NCBI GenBank assembly: GCA_949358305.1
Contig: OX442314.1
Coordinates: 55,809,369-55,873,368, forward strand
Source: Strigamia acuminata
Lineage: Eukaryota; Arthropoda; Chilopoda; Geophilomorpha; Linotaeniidae
Direction: 5' to 3'
DNA: 64,000 nucleotides
The notes beneath the pieces were generated by a model, which worked only from the letters and a program-made list of their open reading frames with translations, had not been told where the DNA came from and did not search any database. Shown piece after piece: positions 42,701 through 52,500 of this stretch. Position numbers and translations under genes: made by a program. Numbering within the stretch: the stretch's first letter is position 1; the number at the start of each line of letters is the position of its first letter.

Positions 42701-45700
42701 GGAATGAAATTATTTTAGGATCTCATTCAGCATATGATATAACAATCTTTCACGTTTAATATTGCAACAATCTGTGAGTATCTTATTTGTGTGCTCTCTG
42801 TGTAAGTTCAAGTACAACATTTACTTGCATCGCATGTGGACTACTTTGTGTCAGCAAGGCGTATTGGCTGAAGCGCGTTATAATTTCCAGCGTCTTAGTT
42901 TGGTTAGTTTTAACACATGACGCATATGGATTAAAATACTTCAACTTGAATGCACGTGAATTAACGTGGCTTTCAAATTGGCAGCGCCCATCAACAATGA
43001 CTTGTGACGATGACTACCCGGGATAGGAATTATTGCTAAAAGAACAAGTGAAACTGCAGAGTGTGTATAAAGTGCAAAATAACGAAACGTTTATGTTTCT
43101 CAAAAACATAGAACATTTATTCGAGTTAGATAAAGTTATATAATAACTATGGCCGACAAATGGCCAGTAAAATACGAGTGTAACTAGCTATACAAACGAG
43201 TGGCTTAAAAGCCCTAAAAATAACGTTAACAGTTGTGTTCAGCCTTGAAATAAGAGTGTGTAAAGTTCTTATTTCGGGCGTAAAAGGTGTCGTCTGCAAT
43301 CGGTCTGATTGTCGTCTGCTTCGGTTTGGTTCTGTGTAACTAAATTATCCGAGGAATGCGGTTGTCTTTGCTGCATCGTCACAACTTTGGGTGACCATTG
43401 GTTTAAATATCTATTTGTAGATATTTACCAATTGGTCTATTTATGATTATCAAAATAACCATAAATAAAAGTTACTCAAAGTTAGACTTCGAATGAATAA
43501 ATTGCATACAGATAAATTGGTTTCCAACTTATCACGTACAGCAATTTGACTTCTGGATCCGTGGAAATATTAACAGGTAACTTATCGAAATAAGTTACAA
43601 GAATATTCGACCTTGGCTAAAAAACTCCTCAAAGTGACTTCGCAAACCATGATGGAGTTACAAATAACTCCAATCATGCAAAGTTATGAATTGAATTATT
43701 AAATTACAAATAATCTAATAATCAAACATAACTAAAACCTGTATAAATAAAATGATTATGAAAAGACCCTGTCGATTCTGTTGCACCAAAGTACAACCAG
43801 CCCAGAATTGAATCAATGGCGCTCACGTCAATCCAACATTAGGTTTGAATCTAATGTCTCGGCGGAAAAGGAATTGAGCACGGCATTTTACTGCACGTGC
43901 CCCTACAACGGAATGTTGGCATGAAGTACGGAAAGGGAATTGAGCACGGCATTTTACTGCACGTGCCCCTACAACGGAATGTTGGCATGAAGTACGGAAA
44001 AGGGTTGAGCACGGAATTTAATGCACGTGCCCCTACAACGGAATGTTGGCATGAAGTCAGGTAAGGGATTGAGCACGGAATTTAATGCACGTGCCCCTAC
44101 AACGGAATGTTGGCATGATGCGAAGCGAAGCGAAGCGTAGAATATGGGCTCAAGTAAGTATCAAACAGAAAACAAAAACAAGAGCGAGCTATTTCCGGTT
44201 TACACCGGGTTATATACTCAGAGAGAAGAATGAGTGGCCATTGCTCCAATAGGAACACTGGTCACTCAAAACTGTCCAATCCTAATAAATAGGAAGTGGA
44301 TACAGGAGACATAGTCTTCTACAAAGTCTGTCCCAGGAAGTGGATACGGAGGACACATTTGCAATTAAGGCTATTGTCTTAATTCAAAGTGTATCTTCAA
44401 ACACTGTGGGTGGTGAGGGGTGACTTAATCCTTTTGCCCAGGTGTTGTTATAATTTGTCCAAATCATAACACAACTGGAGGAATAAAGACTCAACTATAT
44501 CATACTAGTATGATATAATATCTAGGGATACCGTGGATTTATATAAAACCTTTGATTTTATATAAATATCACATAAATAACATGTATATTCGAATTTCCC
44601 GCCGAAATGGGAAATAGCGCCATCTATCGGTGAACTTGGGACTAAATATGACGTCATGACCGTCACAGACTTCAAAAAGTGGGCAGGGAAAAAATTGATA
44701 GAAAATAAAGAAAAGCTAACAAATAAAAGGAATTTTTAAAAACACAAAATACAAAATAAATAAATAAATAAACAAACTAATATTTTTTTAAAATTGCCTT
44801 TGTTTTGAATCAAAGGATTACGGTAGGTCAACTAGACAATCAGCCAGAGCCAATTTAGTATGCTTCAGTTTAATGGGCCGGGGGGATAGTTGAACTGCAG
44901 ACGCCTGTTATTCCCATATCTCCTGTCCACATGTCATAACCTCACAACTTTTGGTTTGGTGATGGTCGTTCAATTGGCGCCGATTAATTGTCCCCAAACC
45001 ACCCAGACTGCTTAAATGTGATACAATGCAAATTCTGTCACTTTCTTCCCTTTGTGGTGAATTCAAGTGATAGATAAGAGGAAACCAATGCGTTGGGATT
45101 GAGAACATACATACTGGCATTTGAATGGTTGCTCCTGCAGTTTGGCTCCGTAACATTTGGCTTCGCATGCTGAAACTCGCTCGTTTGTTGCACAAGGGCT
45201 TTTTGGAGTATTCACTCGAACCAACTAGAAAGAATTATTGTTTCAATGTTTCAATATCAGTGCGTTTTGTGTAAGCACACTCTACTCTGTGTAGCACAGA
45301 CATAGGACGGATCTCAGAAATATAGTCCAGTCTATATACCGTCTGGACAAATGACATACAGAGAATGTCCGGACTAGAGACGTAGAGAGAGTTAAAAAAG
45401 TAATCTTGCCTACATTAAAACAATTGGAAAATATACGCTAAAATCAGTTTGGATGCAAGAAGCAATACCAATGAATATAAACACCAGGATAAACGCCAGA
45501 TTCACAAAGGTTGAAAATCGAATTTTCCGCTAAGGGATATGTGCACATACGTCATGCACGTGCGCATAACGTGACGAACGTGCACATTACGTGACATATG
45601 CGCACATGACGTAATGGTACTTTAACGCAAATTTCGGTTTTCAACTTTTGTGAACCTGGCAATAAATTAATTCGTAATTTAATTATTTTTATAACTTTTT

Positions 45701-46215
45701 TCATTATAAAATCGATACGCTATTGTTTTTTGTCCGGACCATTCAGTGATTTTTCTCTATACGAGACGCATTGCTGAGTCCGGAGTCCGGAACAGAGAGC
45801 TGTCTGGACTGCGCTAAGTCTGGGCTACACAGAGTACATTTTACTATAAAAATAACCGATTGACGAGAAATGTGGACATGAATAAGATTCAAGTTTGATA
45901 GGTAGAAAATATATTTTGGGTGAAAGATTTGATTCTGCGGTAGAATGAAGCTCTAGAATAAATTAAATTAAATTAAATTAACCCAGTGGAATGGAAACGG
46001 AAAACACAAACGATCTTACTGCTAGATCCACTTTGATTTTGGGTTTGACGTAAGTTTCATCATCTAGTTCCTGAAATAAATTAAATTAAATTACCGGTAA
46101 CCTAGTGGAATGGAAACTGAGAACACAAACGATCTTACTGCTCGACTCACTTTCGTTAATTCAGTCATAGTTGGAAGCCTTAAAAACGGTTCTTTTGAAG
46201 AATATGGTTCATCAA
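39779..46215 (-). CDS. DEG/ENaC-family channel, second unit (distal exons)
   Basis: Four exons join in phase: 46215-46139 (phase 1 in), 46070-46020, 45224-45115 (ends phase 2) and 40115-39779 with the stop. They give a channel ectodomain (TELTKVSRA, KPKIKVDLA, VRVNTPKSPC), a cysteine region (ACEAKCYGAKLQEQPFKC), LPF...C...C-x-C-x3-C, and a last transmembrane segment with the filter triplet G-L-S (IWTGLSIFALI). The third and fourth exons match exons 5 and 6 of unit 1 in boundary phase and pattern (for example the PF-x4-NLP-x-C block). The protein ends two or three residues after the membrane segment. The exons that should connect 48769 to 46215 are not resolved, so a separate gene with its own start cannot be excluded. 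Confidence 0.65.
40575..41159. mobile_element. hAT-like MITE with 8-bp target duplication
   Basis: 585 bp in the last intron of the channel gene. The inverted ends CAGTGTTGTATC / GATACAACACTG are flanked by CTGCTAAC on both sides (40567-40574 and 41160-41167). The body is full of 'gaactagttc' and 'gttcacgttc' repeats near each end, and a near-perfect 43-bp palindrome lies at about 40972-41014. No transposase frame. Confidence 0.85.
41578..41690 (+). mobile_element. tRNA-derived SINE copy
   Basis: A-box-like 'tggtccagtggttaaggc' and B box GGTTCAAATCC (41625-41635), then 'gtgaaaatttttac' and a short T-rich tail. Confidence 0.7.
41800..41910 (-). mobile_element. tRNA-derived SINE copy, inverted partner
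   Basis: Mirror copy of the SINE at 41578. B box complement GGATTTGAACC at 41837-41847. Confidence 0.7.
42100..42675. mobile_element. hAT-like non-autonomous insertion with internal minisatellite
   Basis: Flanked by an 8-bp duplication ATTGTTTA (42092-42099 and 42676-42683). The ends are imperfect inverses: 'tagggtttcggtaccggg' on the left and, inverted, 'aaggtttctgttttcccg' on the right. The interior has many diverged copies of a 'ggccatttttaacgaaaaa' unit (42270-42560). The empty site is visible in the left arm of the inverted repeat. No transposase. Confidence 0.8.
43050..44680 (-). repeat. Long LTR-like segment in the last channel intron
   Basis: On the minus strand it begins TGTGACGGTCATGACG near 44675, shares blocks with the LTR-like segment at 6965-7520 ('agatggcgct', 'accggaaat') and includes AATAAA near 43115. 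It contains a four-fold tandem repeat at 43866-44117. The lower boundary is uncertain. No internal retroelement genes are next to it, so it may be a solo LTR. Confidence 0.35.
43866..44117. repeat. Four tandem copies of a 62-66-bp unit
   Basis: Each unit contains 'ttgagcacgg', 'gcacgtgcccctacaacgg' and 'aatgttggcatga'. The first two copies are nearly identical; the last two share 'aatttaatgc' in place of 'cattttactgc'. A GAAGC run follows. Confidence 0.85.
45285..45834. mobile_element. MITE with TA duplication, in a channel intron
   Basis: 550 bp bounded by TA. The inverted ends CTCTGTGTAGCACAGAC (left) and, inverted, CTCTGTGTAGCCCAGAC (right) match at all but one base. TA duplication is typical of Tc1/mariner-type MITEs. 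A second, smaller inverted repeat is nested at about 45498-45660 ('attcacaaaggttgaaaat' mirrored by 'ttttcaacttttgtgaa'). Confidence 0.75.
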
Positions 46216-48287
46216 CTGTAACAATTTAGGAGAGTAAAAAATAATAGTCGTGTTTTGTACACATTGTAAACCCAATTCTATTTTTAAAGGCTTTTATTTC
46301 ACTTGACATGACTGTGTGTTTCGAGGGGTTCGGCAACGGGTGGAATCTCATACACCCTGTGAGATTCACCCCGTGAGATTCACTTGAATCTTATGAAATC
46401 TGTTTGAATCTTCTACATTGATTCCAATTTAACTCGCCAGGGTTTGTACGTGGAGAACTGAATCCAACTAAATTTGCAATTTTTTTTTATTCTAAAATAC
46501 AAAATACAAAAGTGCAGTGACAAGTGAGCGGGTTTTCATCAAATTCACAAAGGAAATAATAGAAAAAGCCAAAGTGAATTGATGAAAAACTAAATTGTTG
46601 TTTTTATCATATTGTAATTGTTATACGGCATCAGTTCCAATTTTCTCCCCTTTTCACATTTTACACCGTTGTCTTAAGTGTTTAATCCAAGATTCAGCTT
46701 AAACCTGCGAACTTGTCAACTGATGACGTCATGCTTTGGATTTTGGGCAACTGGTTTTGTCGCGCGCATTGTAATTGTTGTTACATATCATAACTAGAAC
46801 AATTTAGTTTTTCATCAAATAACTTTGGGTTTAGTAACGTGCGTAATGGGTTACGAATTTGGATCGCTATAGAGTATAGATGGTTACCATCATGGTGTAC
46901 ATTAGAGTAGGGATTTTAGAGATAAAACCTCAGCACAGAATAAAGAATTTTCACTCCCAAGATTTTGCAATAGTACATTGTTAGGTTTTCACCAAGATGG
47001 CGGCACACTACAAGTTTTTATATTGTTTCCTTTGATAATTTCATGAAAACCCACTCAGTGCACTTGACCTTTAAATTTGAAGGAAAATTATTTCCAATAA
47101 CTGTAATTCTCTATGAAATTCTAGAAAATTCACATTTTTTGGTGTCCAGGAAATATTTAACGATCTATTTTTCCTATTCACTTATTTTTCCAGGTACACA
47201 GCCTTTTTTTCTTTACACTTTTTGCAAGGTTTTTTCTGCAACTTATCTACCACGTAAAAACAGAATTAGGTCTACTGTTTTTGTTTCTACCTATTGTATA
47301 ATTACTGCAGACTCCAAATACTGTTGAAACACATGTGCTATTGAACTACAAAAAAATCTTGTAAGTGAAAAGCAATCCTACAATCAATCTACAGCAAAAT
47401 TGCAAAATTTGCAAAATTACAAAAGAATACACTAAAATGAAATCTGGATAAGCTTTGATTTGTTATCGTACACTAAAACATTTCTGTAATAAAACAATTT
47501 TTTGACTATAAAGTTTTTATGCAAAAAAGTCCGTTTTTTGCTGTTACAGACACCAACTCATTAATTTACAGACTACTCTGTTAAACTAATAAATCTGTAA
47601 ATTTCTAGTGGTGTTTATCACTAGCAGATCAAGCAAATTTGTATCAATATATTAATCGTGAGGAGTGAGTCTCTTTGTATGTGTACGTGTTTGTGTATGT
47701 CTGACCTCTATCTTTTCCGAAACCAGTGGACAGATTTCGAATTTGAAAAGTGCAATGGACAGATCTCGATACCAAGAGGAGGTGGATACTGGATAGGCTA
47801 CTTTTCACATTCATCGCATTCATATTAATTCTAATAGTATTAATATTTATTGGAGTGTTCTTCACTCCAATGCACGTCACATGTATCTTGTTAATTTGTG
47901 ACATTGCCTTTCGGCAGCGCCACCTGTATGTTTCTTTGAATAAACTAGTCAGTTATGTAAATCTCAGCAGCACCAACGGTTACGTTATTTTACATGCTCC
48001 ATTGCAATTTTAATATTTAGTCAAGACAGACTATTTATATTCACGTTAATACTACTTTTTGGATTAAACGCATCAAATTAAAGATTAAGCTAACCACAAG
48101 CTTAGGAGCGAACCTCGCAATGCCACAACATAACCAATAACAATGCGCTCTGATACAGTTCTTACTTCTCTCACCACAGACCAACACTGGTATCAAACAC
48201 ACAAACAAACATCAACAACAACTCCCAACGCCACTCTTGCTGGGATGCAGTCTACGTTGCTGCATAGTACTATACAATTTTTAACAC
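46216..48287. other. Channel intron region, some exons probably missed
   Basis: Between the fusion exon and the first resolved unit-2 exon the gene must contain further short exons encoding about 80-100 residues, but I could not place them with consistent phase. The ORFs at 47043-47327 (+) and 47644-47904 (-) show no channel character. Confidence 0.4.
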
Positions 48288-48354
48288 GGCTCTGTTTGGA
48301 TTTCATAGTTGTAACAACCTATTCCATTTTTTCCACGTTTACCCCTGTAGAAGT
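48288..48354 (-). CDS. Candidate channel exon with a G-x-G-C-Y motif
   Basis: After a 'gtcgtag' acceptor the minus strand reads FYRGKRGKNGIGCYNYEIQT in one frame. DEG/ENaC proteins have a Gly-x-Cys-Tyr/Phe-x-Phe-Asn motif in this part of the ectodomain, and unit 2 needs such an exon here. The phases do not fit directly to 48769 (phase 0) or 46215 (phase 1), and the donor (CC|GTGTTA) is weak. Confidence 0.3.
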
Positions 48355-48753
48355 CTACGACAGAACATGCAAATAGAATTAGTCGTGCGCTATTTTTAAA
48401 CCTTTTTTAGGTGCAATAGCCAAAAGAATCGACTTGTTACATTTTTTTTTAAAAAAATAAACATGAAGTGAAAACAAACTAAATGGAGCTTTAACTAATG
48501 GAACATATACCAGAACGACAACATATTTCACCCTTACAATTGCACCGAAGGGTTAAATTGCGCGAAATTCTATACAATTTGGAATGCATTAATTGGGCAA
48601 ATTTAAAAATAATTTTTAAAATATATTTTTGAACCAAATGGGCTGTTGACAATTGACATGTCAAAAGGTGCACAGGGTAATCACGAAAATAAGTTCAAAA
48701 CCAGGGAAGATATATTGCACATCATGAAACATACGGATTCAATACACTAGATT

Positions 48754-49516
48754 TTAAATTTCACTTACATCGGCTGCAGAAATATTACACTCTGAGGCGG
48801 CTTTCCATAATTTGAGTGAATCGTTTGCGAATTTAGTTGACGGATGGAGTAAGTCAAACAGCTGGAAACGACGAGCATCAATTTTCTGTCGTTCAACGAA
48901 ATCCTCTTTAGCTTTTAATATTTCCTGAGTTTCTTTACAAAGGATAACGAGTGGATGATGAATTTTTTTGTCTCTCACGAGAGTAATCGTTTTGGCGAGT
49001 GGATAATCAAAGTAAGAATTAATTGAAATGTACATTTGGTGAATGGAGATAAAAATTAGGAATAGCAACACGACAATTTTCAATTTACTTCTTTTGTCGG
49101 GCGTTTTCTGCTTTTCTTTTAGTATTTCTTGAATTTTATCTCGCAACTGGCGATCTTTGCTTTGCCTTTTTTCGTACACAATTAGAAACATTTTGCAGCA
49201 GTGAAGAAATATTTCGACGAGCATTAAACATGACATTCCAAAATATAGTCCAATGTTTCCGCCAATGTCACATAGTAAAGTGATTACGTCGTAAGAATGT
49301 CGTTCTTGCAATGTCCGAACGTAATTATTCACAACAGATATTTCAAAAATAGTCTCCTCAGAATGAGGTAATCGATAAGAGTAGATGCTGAGTTGTGTCA
49401 CTTTACATACACCAAGACATTTACACTTGCGGTAAGCTACTTGCCACTCGTCATATTGTTTTCGTAGATAAGTGTCATTGCATTCTGGTAGGTTTCGTGC
49501 ATTATGAAACGGATAT
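48754..49516 (-). CDS. Fusion exon: end of channel unit 1 and start of unit 2
   Basis: One uninterrupted exon frame (748 bp to the donor at 48768, stop at 48754 if unspliced). After transmembrane segment 2 (GLYFGMSCLMLVEIF) comes a charged linker of about 38 residues (KRQSKDRQLRDKIQ, KEKQKTPDKRSK), then a new hydrophobic segment (IVVLLFLIFISIHQMYI, about residues 401-421), then YFDYP and HHPLVILCKE. The last two correspond to the Y..YP and FPAVTIC signatures that follow the first transmembrane segment in DEG/ENaC proteins. GAT|GTAAGT at the end is a strong donor in phase 0. No stop or splice site separates the two units, so the linkage is read straight from the sequence. Confidence 0.8.
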
Positions 49517-52500
49517 CTGAAATCGAAATTAGTGTTCCTTCAGTGTGTTCAGTAACTATTGTGATCAAAGAAGTTAATGAACAACACACGGCTTTAGTAT
49601 TTGTGAGTCTCGAGCGAACGATTCGTTTGTTAAACTAAATAGACTGCCTTAGTCTTTTTACAAGCCGGGTTGTACACCCAGATAACCCCTAGTCGTCTTA
49701 CCGACGTAACATGTGGAAGGGGGGACGAGGGCGAGATGTGCCCCATAATAGTAAACACAGGTGCGATGTGGAGCTGAGGGAAAAGTCTTTAGTTGGCTGT
49801 ACGGAGGCTCACAGTATTATTAATTACAACGTTTAAATAAACAGCCTATCTGGATATTGTTTGATTAGAACTAAAAGTATACCTGCAAGTTATAACTCTC
49901 ATGAGACAATGCAGCAAACATCCCAGTAAATTGTCATCGCAAGGATTTCGCTTAATGTTGATGAAGTGATACTGAAAAAAACATCCTCCAGTTAAATTCA
50001 GATGCAATAATTTCAAGAACATGTGAAATAAGAGAAATTAGTATCCTAAGCGGCACTGAATCATACACAGTAATAATGTATCTTTGATGTGTTTTGCAAT
50101 TCAGATTCTGAAAACGGTGTAGTTTAACGGATCTTTAAATTTTTTATTTGCCTTTTGGTTATTATAATTCATTTACTTTTTGTATTTAATTTGCAATTTC
50201 TAAAGTCTTTAAATATGTATTTTGTGTTTATGTGCAAAATTGTTCGATTTTATATTATTGAAACTATTGCATTTATTGTGTTTTTTTTTATTTCATTTGT
50301 TTTAAATATTGCAGACGATATTTTACTTGATACATTTGTGTTGGTTTTACTTTCACCCAAATTGGGGTCTGTGACCCCGGAAACCCTTCCAAGTTTGGAA
50401 TGTGTGTCTATTTTTAATTGTACCCACCTGTTGGATTTGACTCTGTTGAACCAATAGGAGAGTCTGTTGTATATATGTAAACCCTACTATTTGAATTGAG
50501 AAATAGTGTCAGATTTGACACAGATATCCAAGTAACATCCGAAGGAATATTCGGGGCCAAATTTTGCATGAATATGACAAAGATTTGAATCTGGTTCACT
50601 CTAACGAAGACATTTTAACGACTACATTTTAGCGACTACATTTTAACGACTACATTTTAGCGACTACATTTTAACGACTACATTTTAGCGACTACATTTT
50701 AACGACTACATTTTAGCGACTACATTTTAGCGACGCCGCAATAGCTAAAATGACCCGAGCACTAAAGTGAACATTGATAAAAATCTTATATAAAAATCTG
50801 ATAAATATAATCAAAATTATCCCAAAATCTAATAAATTAAATCAAAATTATCCCAAAATCTAATAAATTAAATCAAAACTATCACAAAATCTAATAAATT
50901 TAAGCAAAAATATCCCAAAATATGTCAAAGTGCATCAAATTTTTTTAAACACTAATCACAAAATTCTGAAATTTATCCAAATCCACTTGTTAGTCAACCT
51001 GTCATAAACAACATAGCTCGTGTAACCTTAACCCTCAAACCCATCCAACAAGCAATTAGAAAATAAATGATTGACATAAAATGCAAATCCCAAAAAATTA
51101 CTCCATATTTGAATATGACAGCTTAATCTTGGCTGACAACACAATACCCCAAAAATCATAACCAAAAATTCCTGTCCCGTTCTCGCAATCCCCTACAAAA
51201 CCTCAAAAACGTCACTAAAACGAAATGTGCTGAACAAATTTTTCGGTTGACCTGTCGGGCGTCGTAAAAAAACTGACCAATTTTGGCTTTTGTTGCTAAA
51301 AATGCATTCCCTAAAGTAAACTAATCCGAAAATTTTGCCCAAATTAGACAAAGTTTTGCACAATAATTTTGGATGTCTTATTTCATAAAGGTCTTGAAAC
51401 TCTTTCTTACTTGTTGAACATTAACTTTATAAACATATTTTTGGCGCAGTCTCAACACATAACCTTTGCCATCATAGTTGATTTGTGAATGATCAATAAA
51501 TACCTGAAAAATCAGAGAACAAGTGCACCAGTTATTTAGACTGAATTGAATTTATAAACAACATTTAACACAGCATTTGCTTTGCCAGTGTGTTGATACA
51601 AATACAATTATTAAGAGGTCATCTCAGCCAATTGCGGGAGTCGAAATGGATATTGTGGCCTGCTCAAAGTGGATTAATTCTTAGTTGAAGAACTCTAATG
51701 TGATCTTTACATAAAAGGATCAAGTTATTGGGCCTGTAATCTGTTTATCCTATTTCTTTGATTCTAAAGGTGCATTTTTGGCAACCGCACGCGATTTTTT
51801 AAAAGCTGTCGTGATCCGATTTTAATGGGAAATAAAATGATTTACCCTTGGTACTGAAAATAAAATGATTTACCTTGGTACCGGAAATAAAAGGATTAAT
51901 GAAATAACTATTTCATAAAAATGATTTTAAGTTTAATGATAGTTCTTTATTTGCATAAAAATAGCTAATTATTAAATGGGGTCTCGAGTCCGTAAGTGGC
52001 GGACACGGTGAGATGCTGAATGCTGAATTACAATCCAGTCTTCTATTCTGGGCTCATTGTTTGTCTAGGAGTGTTTTGGTATTGTAGTGATCCTAAATTG
52101 TGTATCATAAATTCTCTTCATTAGACTGCGGGTCTTTATTTAAACAGTCGGAATGGGAAATCCTAAATGGGTCATTATTTATTTATTTATTTATTAATGT
52201 CTATGTCACACTCAAGGAGTAAAGGTTACAGGACATTCACCAGTTTGTTGGAAATATCCCAACCCAGTTATACAATTGTTATAACAATGCACCTCTTTCA
52301 AGTTAATTTTGGCTGAAACAATGCCGATTTCCGTACAAAAATGTAGTTTTAGCAGTAGTAAATGAACTTGAAAAGGGCGCATTGTTATAACAATTTTATT
52401 GTTAAAACATTACTGATACAATTCAATATTCAATAAAAACACTTGTAATGAGATTTAAACAATTTTTGAAATAAAACAACTGTGACTGTTTGGCCACCCT

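Larger units (their letters stand above)
41223..42798. repeat. Large inverted repeat with opposed SINE copies
   Basis: The left arm from GAGAGCAC (41223) to about 41740 is mirrored by the right arm from about 41755 to GTGCTCTC (42798), once a 576-bp insertion (42100-42675) and one 8-bp repeat are removed from the right arm. The arms match over about 500 bp with scattered differences, including the 'caacaatgtaaac' and 'gttgctaggtaaaaaatag' blocks. Each arm carries a SINE, oriented toward the centre. It lies inside the 5-kb intron of the channel gene. Confidence 0.8.

Noticed and set aside
47043-47327. A 94-codon plus-strand ORF
   Set aside because: Hydrophobic, AT-rich composition, no domain, lies antisense in a channel intron.
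48491-48673. A cysteine-rich minus-strand ORF (RCNCKGEICCRSGIC) as a missing channel exon
   Set aside because: It is in a tempting place, but its acceptor phase does not fit the donor at 48769; not supported without transcript data.
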